A stretch of DNA of 64,000 bases, taken from NCBI GenBank assembly GCA_947501355.1, contig CANMVA010000001.1, positions 248,001 to 312,000 on the forward strand, given 5' to 3'. Made by a program: the position numbers and the translations under genes. This stretch comes from an uncultured Paracoccaceae bacterium. Its GTDB lineage: Bacteria > Pseudomonadota > Alphaproteobacteria > Rhodobacterales > Rhodobacteraceae. How positions within the stretch are numbered: the stretch's first letter is position 1; each line of letters starts with the position of its first letter. Below, in pieces: positions 18,781-27,921 of this stretch. The notes under the pieces were generated by a model. The model was not told the DNA's origin and did no database searches. It saw nothing but the letters and a program-made list of their open reading frames with translations.

Positions 18781-18797
18781 CTAACCGATTGTTAAGG
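18781..18797. promoter_or_regulatory. CtrA-type box between divergent fliL and fliF
   Basis: CTAA-CCGATTG-TTAAGG; matches TTAA-N7-TTAA with one mismatch. Confidence 0.5.
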
Positions 18798-18857
18798 CCG
18801 TTCGGTCATGAAGGAGGGGTCGGCGGGCAGAAGGTCCGCCCTTACAGGAGCTACATC

Positions 18858-20423
18858 GTGCAGCAGATTCTCTCTGTCTGGTCCTCACTGACACTGCAAC
18901 GCCGTGTCTTTGTCACCGTCGCCACCTTACTGATGTTCGCAGCGATTCTCGGCGTTTCCAGACTGGCGGCGACGCCGAAAATGGCCTTGCTTTATTCGGG
19001 TCTTGAACAGGGCGCAGCTGGGGAAGTGATCTCGCGGCTGGAGCAGGCCGGCGTCGCCTATGACGTGCGCGGCGGGGCGATTTACGTGGCTCAGAATGAA
19101 CGGGACAGGTTGCGCATGACGCTCGCCCGCGACGGCATTCCGGCAAATGGCTCCGCTGGCTACGAGCTGCTTGATTCGCTGTCGGGTTTTGGCACGACGT
19201 CGCAAATGTTCGACGCCGCATACTGGCGGGCAAAGGAAGGTGAGCTGGCGCGCACGATCTCTGCAAGCCCCTGGATCAGAAGCGCGCGGGTGCATATCGC
19301 GACGCCGTCTTCGCGCGCATTCGCCCGCAATATCAAGCCGACCGCGTCAGTGACCGTGACAGCGGCGGGTGATGGTGTATCTGCCGGGCAAGCGAAAGCG
19401 CTGAAATATCTGGTGTCCTCTGCGGTGTCGGGGCTGACACCTGAGGATGTGTCGATCATCACCGAAGACGGCACTCTTGTCGGACGAGACGACGCCATTG
19501 TCAGCGGCGGAGAGATGGACCGCGAACAGGCGCTCCGCAGCAGTGTCGAGCGGTTGCTGGAAGCGCATGTGGGCTTTGGCAAAGCGATTGTCGAAGTGTC
19601 TTTGGAAACCGTAACGGATCGCGAGTCCATCGTTGAGCGGCGCTTTGATCCCGAAGGACGCGTGGCCATCAGCACAGATACGGTTGAGACGACAAATGAG
19701 GCCACCGATAGCGCGGCGGGCGGTGTGACTGTCGCCTCGAACCTGCCGGATGGGGATGCTGCTGGCGGCGGCGGGGCGTCTTCCTCGCAGAATTCCGAGA
19801 CCCGCGAGCGAGTGAATTTCGAGGTTTCCGAGACCCAGCGCGAGGTTCTGCGCGCGCCTGGCGCCATCAAGCGCCTGACGGTCGCGGTGATGGTAGACGG
19901 TATCCGCTCGACCAATGAAGACGGCACCACGACATGGGCACCACGGTCCGAGGCCGAGATGGAGACGCTCCACGACCTCGTTGCCTCGGCCATCGGATTC
20001 AACGAAGCGCGCGGCGATGTCATTACACTGAAATCGCTTGAGATGACGCCGCTTGAATTGCCGAGAACACCAGCGCCGGGATCGATGCTCGACGGGATCA
20101 CGATTGATTTGATGTCGATCATTCAGGTCTGCGTTCTGGCGCTCACCTCACTGGTGCTTGGCCTCTTTGTCGTGCGGCCCATCCTGACAACCTCGTCAAC
20201 CGCCAGCCTGCCTGCCCCCGCGCCTTTGACCACCGCACCGGACGGCACTCTGCCGGCGTTAACCGGCACAACGCTTACGGCCGACGACGTCATCACACCG
20301 GGCGGGCAAACCGACCGCCTTGCCAACGAGGACCCGGTGTTGCGCCTGCGTCAGATGATCGAAGAGCGGCAGGATGAAACGATGGAGATTCTGCGCAACT
20401 GGATGGAAGAGGAAACAGCATGA
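18858..20423 (+). CDS. fliF: flagellar MS-ring protein FliF
   Basis: FliF-like (PKMALLYSGLEQGAAGEVISRLEQAGVAYDVRGGAIYV...). GTG start at 18858 preceded by CAGGAG; track ORF start 18660 would overlap fliL. Confidence 0.93.
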   Translation: MQQILSVWSSLTLQRRVFVTVATLLMFAAILGVSRLAATPKMALLYSGLEQGAAGEVISRLEQAGVAYDVRGGAIYVAQNERDRLRMTLARDGIPANGSAGYELLDSLSGFGTTSQMFDAAYWRAKEGELARTISASPWIRSARVHIATPSSRAFARNIKPTASVTVTAAGDGVSAGQAKALKYLVSSAVSGLTPEDVSIITEDGTLVGRDDAIVSGGEMDREQALRSSVERLLEAHVGFGKAIVEVSLETVTDRESIVERRFDPEGRVAISTDTVETTNEATDSAAGGVTVASNLPDGDAAGGGGASSSQNSETRERVNFEVSETQREVLRAPGAIKRLTVAVMVDGIRSTNEDGTTTWAPRSEAEMETLHDLVASAIGFNEARGDVITLKSLEMTPLELPRTPAPGSMLDGITIDLMSIIQVCVLALTSLVLGLFVVRPILTTSSTASLPAPAPLTTAPDGTLPALTGTTLTADDVITPGGQTDRLANEDPVLRLRQMIEERQDETMEILRNWMEEETA

Positions 20424-21031
20424 CCGATCTGCGCTTTTCTTACGAGGATTTCAGCAGCCCTGTTGCACGTCCGGAGGCGACTGCCAGTGGACCTGAGCTA
20501 TCGGAAGATCAACGGCTGGAGGCCTATGAGACCGGGTTCAAAGCCGGTTGGGATGACGCCAATGCCGCGATGACCGATGGCGCTGCAGCTGTTGAGACCG
20601 CTGCCACGCAGACCTTGTCGGATCTGTCGTTTACCCTGGCCGAAGCCAAGGCGCATACATTGGCCGCGCTCCGGCCGATGATGGAGCAGTTGGCGACAAA
20701 CATCCTGCCGGGCATCGCGCACAGCAGCCTTGCACCGATGATCGTCGAAAAGGTCCTCGCTGTCGCGGAAACCAGCATGGACACCGAATTGACTTTACGC
20801 ATCGCGCCAGAAGATCGCAGCGCGATCGAAGAAGCGCTGGAAGGCCATAGCGAACTGCCGCTCAGGCTGACTGACGAGGCCACGCTGGTCAGCGGTCAGG
20901 CCAACCTCGACCTGGGCGCGATCCAGCATCAGATCGACCTGCCCGCGCTGAGTGCTGAAATCGAGACGGCCGTGTCTGATTTTTACAGCTTGCAGCCCAA
21001 CTTGTCAGAGGAGCGCGCCGATGCCGTCTAA
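20420..21031 (+). CDS. fliH: FliH-like flagellar export ATPase regulator
   Basis: FliH-type region (AYETGFKAGWDDANAAM... LAPMIVEKVLAVAETSMDTELTLRIAPEDRSAIEEAL); position after fliF. Confidence 0.7.
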   Translation: MTDLRFSYEDFSSPVARPEATASGPELSEDQRLEAYETGFKAGWDDANAAMTDGAAAVETAATQTLSDLSFTLAEAKAHTLAALRPMMEQLATNILPGIAHSSLAPMIVEKVLAVAETSMDTELTLRIAPEDRSAIEEALEGHSELPLRLTDEATLVSGQANLDLGAIQHQIDLPALSAEIETAVSDFYSLQPNLSEERADAV

Positions 21032-21284
21032 CACGTCAGGCTTCAAGGACGTCCCGATCGAGGTCACAATCTCGGTCGGAACCGCACGGCCCACGGTCAA
21101 GGAACTGCTTTCACTCGATGAAAACGCCATCCTGACATTGGATCGCCGCATCTCGGACCCGGTCGAGCTTTACATCGGCGACAAGCTGATTGCGCGCGGG
21201 GAATTGCAGGAGGCCGATGACGAGACGGGCCAATTGGCCGTGCGCCTGACCGAAGTGTCCGGCCTGGCCGGTGCCGCTGAATGA
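21021..21284 (+). CDS. fliN: flagellar motor switch protein FliN
   Basis: DVPIEVTISVGTARPTVKELLSLDENAILTLDRRISDPVELYIGDKLIARGEL; ATG at 21021 overlaps the fliH-like stop. Confidence 0.9.
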   Translation: MPSNTSGFKDVPIEVTISVGTARPTVKELLSLDENAILTLDRRISDPVELYIGDKLIARGELQEADDETGQLAVRLTEVSGLAGAAE

Positions 21285-22009
21285 TCCTGCGCTGCGTTCT
21301 GGTTCTTCTGGCAGTGGGCCTTTTCGCCCTGCCCGCTTCCGCACAAGAGGTGACGTTGTCCTTGGGGGATGACAGCTCTCTGGCGGCGCGCAGCATCCAG
21401 CTTCTGGTCCTCGTAACGATCCTCAGCCTCGTGCCGGGCTTGGCCATGATGATCACCTGCTTTCCGTTTATCGTGACGGTTCTGGCGATCCTCAGACAAG
21501 CGCTTGGTCTGCAGCAATCGCCGCCAAACATGCTGATCGTCAGCCTCGCGCTTTTCCTGACCTATTTCGTAATGGAGCCCGTCTTCACCGCCGCATGGAC
21601 CGCAGGCATGGTCCCCTTGATGGCCGAAGAGATTGCCATCGAAGAGGCATTTCAATTGGGCATCACGCCGTTCCGGGAGTTCATGTCGGCCCGCGTCGAT
21701 CCGGAGACCTTCCTAAGCCTCGCCGATCTGCGCGGCGCAACAGAGGTTGCGGTGACCGATACCGATGTGCCGCTGTCCCTGCTGGTGCCTTCATTCCTGA
21801 TCAGCGAGATCGAGCGGGCCTTCCAAATCGGCTTTCTGATCTTCCTGCCCTTCCTGGTCATCGACCTTGTGGTCGCCGCCGTCCTGATGTCGATGGGCAT
21901 GATGATGGTCCCGCCTGCGATTGTGTCGCTTCCTTTCAAGCTCGCCTTCTTCGTCGTCGCCGACGGATGGAGCCTTATCGCCGGGAGCCTTGTGCGCAGT
22001 TACTTCTAA
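21281..22009 (+). CDS. fliP: flagellar export protein FliP
   Basis: ALGLQQSPPNMLIVSLALFLTYFVMEPVF and MSMGMMMVPPAIVSLPFKLAFFVVADGW. Confidence 0.97.
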   Translation: MILRCVLVLLAVGLFALPASAQEVTLSLGDDSSLAARSIQLLVLVTILSLVPGLAMMITCFPFIVTVLAILRQALGLQQSPPNMLIVSLALFLTYFVMEPVFTAAWTAGMVPLMAEEIAIEEAFQLGITPFREFMSARVDPETFLSLADLRGATEVAVTDTDVPLSLLVPSFLISEIERAFQIGFLIFLPFLVIDLVVAAVLMSMGMMMVPPAIVSLPFKLAFFVVADGWSLIAGSLVRSYF

Positions 22010-22089
22010 AAGCCTCGCATTTTAACTGTTAAGCCGACCTTCACATTTACCGCCTAAGACTGGTCTTGGGTGAAAAATGTGGTGGTGTG

Positions 22090-22938
22090 ATGGGTGTGCA
22101 ATCAAACGCACCAGTCATCATCAAGAAGAAAAAGATCGTTCAAGGTGGCGGTCATCATGGGGGTGCCTGGAAGGTCGCCTATGCTGACTTCGTAACCGCG
22201 ATGATGGCCTTTTTCATGTTGATGTGGCTGTTGAATGCGACAACGGAAAAACAACGTAAAGGCGTGGCGGATTACTTTTCGCCAACGATCCCGATCAACC
22301 GGATTTCCGGTGGCGGGGACGGTGCCTTTGGAGGCGACAGCATCTTTTCGGAAGAGACGATGGCGCAGAATGGCACAGGCGCCAGCAAACAGTTACCGAC
22401 CTCTTCAAACAAGTCGAAAGGTGCAACGGGTGTGCAGGATAATGCCGATGCAAAGGGTCAGAACGAAGGGGCGGATACCGAAGCCGCCGCCTTGAGCTCT
22501 CTTGAAGAAATGCTTGCGGCGAATAGTGGCGAAAGCATGGTCGATCAGGATCTTCTTCGGCATATCGTGACCAAACGGACGGACGAGGGTTTAGTGATTG
22601 CTTTGCGCTCGCAGACAGATCAGCCGCTTTTCAAGAACGGGTCAGAGCCAACCGATCTGATGGTCGCGTTGGGCGAGATGCTGGTGCGTGTTCTGGGCAC
22701 GATCAGCAATGACATTGCCATCGCCGGACATATGCGCGCGCAACCCGTTGTGCTGAGGCAAAACGCGACCTGGGATATCTCGATCGACCGCGCTGTGCAA
22801 GTGCGTGAGCTTATGGCAAACGCTGGATTTGAGCCAGAGCGGATTAGAACCGTGCGCGGCCATGCCAGCCGTCTTCCATCGGTCGCCGATCAGATGAATG
22901 TGGTGAACGACCGCATCGAGGTGATCGTTCTGCGCTAG
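22090..22938 (+). CDS. motB: flagellar motor stator protein MotB
   Basis: GGAWKVAYADFVTAMMAFFMLMWLLNATTEKQRKG; OmpA-like C terminus. ATG 22090 preferred over TTG 22066. Confidence 0.94.
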   Translation: MGVQSNAPVIIKKKKIVQGGGHHGGAWKVAYADFVTAMMAFFMLMWLLNATTEKQRKGVADYFSPTIPINRISGGGDGAFGGDSIFSEETMAQNGTGASKQLPTSSNKSKGATGVQDNADAKGQNEGADTEAAALSSLEEMLAANSGESMVDQDLLRHIVTKRTDEGLVIALRSQTDQPLFKNGSEPTDLMVALGEMLVRVLGTISNDIAIAGHMRAQPVVLRQNATWDISIDRAVQVRELMANAGFEPERIRTVRGHASRLPSVADQMNVVNDRIEVIVLR

Positions 22939-22960
22939 AAACTATGTTCAATTGTATCTG

Positions 22961-22975
22961 TTAGGCTGGTGTTAA
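22961..22975. promoter_or_regulatory. CtrA-type box upstream of flgE
   Basis: TTAG-GCTGGTG-TTAA; one mismatch to TTAA-N7-TTAA. Confidence 0.4.
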
Positions 22976-23035
22976 ACCTGCGCCCGTAACTGTTGTGGCA
23001 GACCAATCGGTTGATGCAGCAGAAAGGCGCAACCC

Positions 23036-24337
23036 ATGACAATTTCTTCCTCGCTGAATGCGGGCGTTGCTGGCCTGTCGGCCAATGCAAGCCGTCTGGC
23101 CACGATCTCGGACAATATCGCGAACTCTTCGACCTACGGCTATAAACGCGCGTCGGCGGATTTCCATTCCATGGTGATTACAAGCGGCACCGGCTCCTAT
23201 TCAGCTGGTGGTGTGCGGGTGACAACCCAACGCCTGATTGACGAGCGGGGACCGCTTGTGTCCACCTCGAATGCAACAGACTTGGCCGTGCGCGGCCGGG
23301 GCATGTTGCCCGTCACATCAGAAGCCTCCGTTGGGGTCGAAAACGGGGAAAACCCGCTTTTCATGACGACAACAGGATCGTTCCGCACAGATGCAGACGG
23401 GTATCTAAAAACCGAATCCGGCCTCGTTCTGATGGGCTGGCCGGCCTTGTCGGATGGCACAATGCCAACCTATCCGCGCGACACCGCTGACGGGCTGGAG
23501 CCTGTTCAGATCAACGTCAATCAGTTCGGCGGCAAGCCCACGACGCGAATGACACTGGGCATGAATCTCCCTGCGACCGAGACATCGTCGACCAGCACAG
23601 GCGACATGAAAGACCTATCGGTTGAGTATTTCGACAATCTTGGCACATCCAAGAATGTGATGGTCGAGTTTACCCCGACCATCCCTACCAGCGGCTCGTC
23701 GAATGAGTGGACGATGGTCATCACAGACTCCGCTCAGCCCGGTGTCGTGATCGGCGAGTATGTTCTGCAGTTTCAGGACAGCCGCACCGGCGGCGGTACA
23801 CTTGATAACGTTACGATGACCAGCGGCGCGGGTTACAACGCGGCAACCGGTGACATCACGGTGAATGTTGCCGGGGGTCCGATCAACATCAATATCGGTG
23901 TCTACGGCGATTCCAACGGGATCACGCAGCTCTCTGATAAATTCGCGCCTGTGAACATCAACAAGGACGGCTCTCCGATCGGCAATATGACCTCGGTCGA
24001 GGTCGACGAGAATGGCTTCGTCCATGCGTTTTTCGATATCGGCCTGAACCGTGTGATCTATCAGGTTCCGCTGGTCGATGTGCCAAACCCCAATGGGCTG
24101 ATCCCGCTTGATCATCAGACCTATCAGGCCTCTCCGGAAAGCGGATCGTTCTTCTTGTGGGATGCGGGCGACGGGCCAACCGGTGATGTGGTCGGCTTTG
24201 CACGGGAGGAATCTGCAACTGATGTCGCAGGCGAGCTGACCCAGTTGATCCAAACGCAACGGGCCTATTCATCAAACGCGAAAGTCATCCAGACAGTTGA
24301 CGAGATGTTGCAGGAAACCACCAACATCAAGCGCTGA
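23036..24337 (+). CDS. flgE: flagellar hook protein FlgE
   Basis: SSSLNAGVAGLSANASRLATISDNIANSSTYGYKRASADF; 433 aa. Confidence 0.94.
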   Translation: MTISSSLNAGVAGLSANASRLATISDNIANSSTYGYKRASADFHSMVITSGTGSYSAGGVRVTTQRLIDERGPLVSTSNATDLAVRGRGMLPVTSEASVGVENGENPLFMTTTGSFRTDADGYLKTESGLVLMGWPALSDGTMPTYPRDTADGLEPVQINVNQFGGKPTTRMTLGMNLPATETSSTSTGDMKDLSVEYFDNLGTSKNVMVEFTPTIPTSGSSNEWTMVITDSAQPGVVIGEYVLQFQDSRTGGGTLDNVTMTSGAGYNAATGDITVNVAGGPININIGVYGDSNGITQLSDKFAPVNINKDGSPIGNMTSVEVDENGFVHAFFDIGLNRVIYQVPLVDVPNPNGLIPLDHQTYQASPESGSFFLWDAGDGPTGDVVGFAREESATDVAGELTQLIQTQRAYSSNAKVIQTVDEMLQETTNIKR

Positions 24338-24365
24338 TCCCCGGTGATCCCAGAAGGATGATCCG

Positions 24366-25814
24366 ATGAGCATTTCCTCTTCCCTTTCGAACGCCTTGTC
24401 CGGCCTGACCGCGGTTTCGCGGTCGGCTGAGTTGGTTTCGGCCAATCTGGCGAATGTGACGAACCCGAACTACTCACGTCGCGAGATCGAGCTTTCGGCC
24501 CGCGATGGCGGCACGCTTTCGGGGGGTGTCTCCGTCTCGGGGGTGAACCGAGTTGTCGATCAGGCTCTTCAGACGGATCGTCGGCATGCAGATGCTGATG
24601 TGGCAAACGCACAAGCGCGCAACAGTTTCTTCCAGCGGGTCGAGAATAGCGTTGGCCTGCCGACCGAAAGCAATTCGCTCACGGCAAAGATGGCTGCCTT
24701 TGAAGCCACATTGATTCAGGCAACCAGCCAGCCCGCTTCCGACACCCATCTGCGCGCCGTCGTTACGGCAGCCGGGTCCGTGACGGACCACATTAATCAT
24801 GTTTCCGAAGATATTCAGTCGCTCCGCATGGATGCGGATCGAAACATCGCGATCGAGGTTGAAGCACTCAACACCAAGCTGGGCCAGATCCGCGATCTGA
24901 ATTTTGATATTGCCCGTCGCGGCATGGGTGGCCATTCAACGGCGGCTTTGGAGGATCATAGGTCCGCACTGCTGGATGATATCAGCCGCCTTGTTCCCTT
25001 GCGCGAGGTGCAGGGTGACAATGGGCAAATCTCGCTCTTCACGCTTGGCGGCACACAGCTTCTGAGCGGACAGGTCAGTGAGATCACCTTCAACTCGACC
25101 GGGTTGATCGTCCCGCATATGACCCAAGATAACGGCCTACTCGGCGGGTTGGAGATCAACGGAACCCTGGTTGATGCTGCGACTGTCTTCGCTGGCGGCT
25201 CTATCGCGGGGCATTTCGAGGTGCGTGACGAATTGGCGGTTACGGCACAGCGCCAGTTGGATGCTGTTGCCCGTGACCTGATCAGCCGATTTGAGGATCC
25301 CGGGGTTGATCCCACCCTGACCACCGGCGATCCTGGGTTCTTCACCGATTCCGGTGCAGCCTTGGACATTGCCGCCGAAACGGGCCTCGCTGGCCGCGTT
25401 AAGGTTAACGCAGCAGTGGACCCCGCTCAGGGTGGTGCCTTATGGCGGGTCCGCGACGGCGTGAACGCTGCTGCCGAGGGTGCGCCTGGTGATACCGGTC
25501 GGCTGACCGCGATGGTCGACACACTTCAGGCGCTCAAACCGACACAGTCGGGCGGATTTACCACAAGCGCGCGGTCGCTCAGCGGGCTTGGGGCTGATTT
25601 TCTGTCCGAGCTTGGACGCCAAAAGCTCGACACCGGCTCCGAGGTTTTGTTCGCAACCACCCAGCAATCCGGGTTCCGCTCTGCCGAGCTTGAGAACGGT
25701 GTTGATACGGATCAGGAGATGCAAAAACTTCTGCTGATCGAACAGGCGTATTCGGCAAATGCACGTGTGATCCAGACAGTCGACGAGATGATCGACGCCT
25801 TGCTGAGGATCTAG
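24366..25814 (+). CDS. flgK: flagellar hook-associated protein FlgK
   Basis: SSSLSNALSGLTAVSRSAELVSANLANVTNPNYSRREIEL; C-terminal EQAYSANARVIQTVDEMIDALLRI. Confidence 0.94.
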   Translation: MSISSSLSNALSGLTAVSRSAELVSANLANVTNPNYSRREIELSARDGGTLSGGVSVSGVNRVVDQALQTDRRHADADVANAQARNSFFQRVENSVGLPTESNSLTAKMAAFEATLIQATSQPASDTHLRAVVTAAGSVTDHINHVSEDIQSLRMDADRNIAIEVEALNTKLGQIRDLNFDIARRGMGGHSTAALEDHRSALLDDISRLVPLREVQGDNGQISLFTLGGTQLLSGQVSEITFNSTGLIVPHMTQDNGLLGGLEINGTLVDAATVFAGGSIAGHFEVRDELAVTAQRQLDAVARDLISRFEDPGVDPTLTTGDPGFFTDSGAALDIAAETGLAGRVKVNAAVDPAQGGALWRVRDGVNAAAEGAPGDTGRLTAMVDTLQALKPTQSGGFTTSARSLSGLGADFLSELGRQKLDTGSEVLFATTQQSGFRSAELENGVDTDQEMQKLLLIEQAYSANARVIQTVDEMIDALLRI

Positions 25815-25816
25815 AG

Positions 25817-26824
25817 ATGGTCATTTCAAGCATCGGCGATCTCGCGCAAAGCCTGTCCATGCGGCGGCATAATGCGGATTTGCGCTCTGATTTTCAGCGG
25901 CTCACGAAAGAGATCGCAACGGGCCAACATCACGATCTGACTGAAGCCGTGCAAGGTGGCTTTCGCCCGCTCGCCGGTCTTGAGACATCGTTAACGCGGC
26001 TGTCGGGATATGAGCAGGCGAGCCGTCAGGCCGTGCTTTTGACCGACGGTCTTCAATCTGTTCTGGAACAGGTCAACGCTCGTAGCAGCGAGATGGCGCC
26101 CCGTCTTCTATCTAGTGCAAACAGTGGTAATGCAGAGCTTCTTGCCGCCTCCAGCCAAGCTGCCGAGGTTGAGTTTGAAAGCGTTGTTTCAGCACTGAAC
26201 ACGCAGGTTGCAGGGCGCACGCTTTTGGCCGGGCAAGCCATCGACACAACGCCGCTCGCGCCTGCGGAGGATATCCTCTCCGCAGCGAAGACCGCTGTCA
26301 CCGGGTTGACCACAGCAAGCGATATCAGCACCGCTTTGGACGCTTGGCTCGCGACGGGCGGCCCGTTTGAAACGGATCATTACAACGGCGCCGTGACCCC
26401 GGCTTCATCATTGACTGTCGGAGAAGGGGTCACACTAGAAGAGCCGCTAACCGCAATTGATGACCAGATCAAAGCAACCCTGCGCGGGTTCATCATGGCC
26501 ACGATTGTCTCGGAAAACAGCAACACCCTGCCCGCAAGTGAACGCGCGGCGTTGGCTGCCAGCTCTGCCGAAACGCTGATCGAAGCCAGTACGGGCCTGA
26601 TCCAGCATCAGGGGCGCGTCGGGGTCAATCAGGCCTTGCTGGACGAGCGCCTGACCGAGATCGGGGCAGAGCGTCATGCCGTCGAAATGGCCCGCAGCGC
26701 GATCACCGCGATTGACCCCTATGAGGCCGCAACAGAACTACAAAATGTCGAGAGCAGTCTGGAGCTGCTCTACACCATGACCGCGCGGCTTTCGCGCCTG
26801 AACCTATCGGATTTCCTCAGATGA
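25817..26824 (+). CDS. flgL: flagellar hook-associated protein FlgL
   Basis: position after flgK; flagellin-like helical termini (LSMRRHNADLRSDFQRLTKEIATGQHHDLTEA). Confidence 0.88.
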   Translation: MVISSIGDLAQSLSMRRHNADLRSDFQRLTKEIATGQHHDLTEAVQGGFRPLAGLETSLTRLSGYEQASRQAVLLTDGLQSVLEQVNARSSEMAPRLLSSANSGNAELLAASSQAAEVEFESVVSALNTQVAGRTLLAGQAIDTTPLAPAEDILSAAKTAVTGLTTASDISTALDAWLATGGPFETDHYNGAVTPASSLTVGEGVTLEEPLTAIDDQIKATLRGFIMATIVSENSNTLPASERAALAASSAETLIEASTGLIQHQGRVGVNQALLDERLTEIGAERHAVEMARSAITAIDPYEAATELQNVESSLELLYTMTARLSRLNLSDFLR

Positions 26825-27921
26825 TGCGTTTCTTTCTTGCCGCCGTTCTTGCGCTTCTGCCGCTTCTGGCAGAAGCCAGCCCGATCCGCCTGAAAGATCT
26901 GGTGGAGTTCGATGGTGTGCGCGGAAATGATCTGGTTGGCTACGGTCTGGTCGTGGGCTTGAACGGCACGGGCGACGGGCTGCGCAATGCTCCGTTCACC
27001 GAAGAGATAATGTCAAACATCCTCGAACGGCTCGGCGTCAACGTCGCAGGGGAGCAGTTTCGGCCCAAAAATGTCGCCGCCGTTTTCGTCACCGCCAGCC
27101 TACCGCCTTTTGCACGTGCGGGCAGCAAGATCGACATCACCGTGTCGGCCATTGGCGATGCCAAAAGCCTGCTGGGGGGCACGCTTGTGATGACACCGCT
27201 CAATGCGGCCGATGGCCAGATTTATGCCGTCGCGCAAGGCACGGTCATTGCCGGCGGCGCTGCTGCAGAGGGTGAGGCAGCGCAGGTTGTTCAAGGCGTG
27301 CCAACCGCAGGTGTCGTTCCAGATGGCGCGCGTGTGGAGCGCGAGATTGCTTTTGATTTCTCGGCGCTGAGCTCAATTCGGCTTGCCCTGCGAACGCCGG
27401 ATTTCACAACCGCCTCTCGGATAGAGCGGGCGATCAATTCCGAGTTTGGGCGCCGTGTCGCTGTCATGTCAGATGCGGGCACGGTAGAATTGGACATCGA
27501 CGCCACGCGCATGGCCTCCCCGGCGCATGCCTTGGGACGGGTCGAGAATATCCTGGTTGAGCCGGAACGGCGCGCCCGCGTCGTAGTCGATCAACGCTCC
27601 GGCACGATTGTGATGGGCGAGGATGTGCGCATCTCGCGTGTTGCTGTCTCTCAGGGAAATCTGACGCTGCGGATTGAGGAGGCGCCGATTGCGGTGCAGC
27701 CCAACCCTTTCGCAGAAGGCGAAACGGTGATCGTGCCGCGTACCCGTGCCGGGATCGAAGACGAGCCCGGCATCGGCTTGGCCGAAGTGCGCGGCGGGAC
27801 ATCCCTGTCCGAGGTGATCGCCGGTTTAAACGCGCTGGGCGTCGCACCGCGCGACATGATCGACATCCTGAAAAGTATCAAAGCTGCCGGTGCGCTGCAT
27901 GCAGATTTCGTGGTGCGCTGA
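26821..27921 (+). CDS. flgI: flagellar P-ring protein FlgI
   Basis: IRLKDLVEFDGVRGNDLVGYGLVVGLNGTGDGLRNAPFTE; 366 aa with signal peptide. Confidence 0.97.
   Translation: MMRFFLAAVLALLPLLAEASPIRLKDLVEFDGVRGNDLVGYGLVVGLNGTGDGLRNAPFTEEIMSNILERLGVNVAGEQFRPKNVAAVFVTASLPPFARAGSKIDITVSAIGDAKSLLGGTLVMTPLNAADGQIYAVAQGTVIAGGAAAEGEAAQVVQGVPTAGVVPDGARVEREIAFDFSALSSIRLALRTPDFTTASRIERAINSEFGRRVAVMSDAGTVELDIDATRMASPAHALGRVENILVEPERRARVVVDQRSGTIVMGEDVRISRVAVSQGNLTLRIEEAPIAVQPNPFAEGETVIVPRTRAGIEDEPGIGLAEVRGGTSLSEVIAGLNALGVAPRDMIDILKSIKAAGALHADFVVR

Noticed and set aside
18660-18857. 66-aa N-terminal extension of fliF in the ORF track
   Set aside because: Overlaps the fliL start and the CtrA-type box; GTG at 18858 has a proper ribosome-binding site.
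19160-20122. 320-aa minus-strand ORF
   Set aside because: Antisense to fliF; Ser/Arg-rich mirror translation.
22022-22032. TTAACTGTTAA as a CtrA box upstream of motB
   Set aside because: Spacing between TTAA halves is 3, not 7; more likely chance AT-rich sequence.
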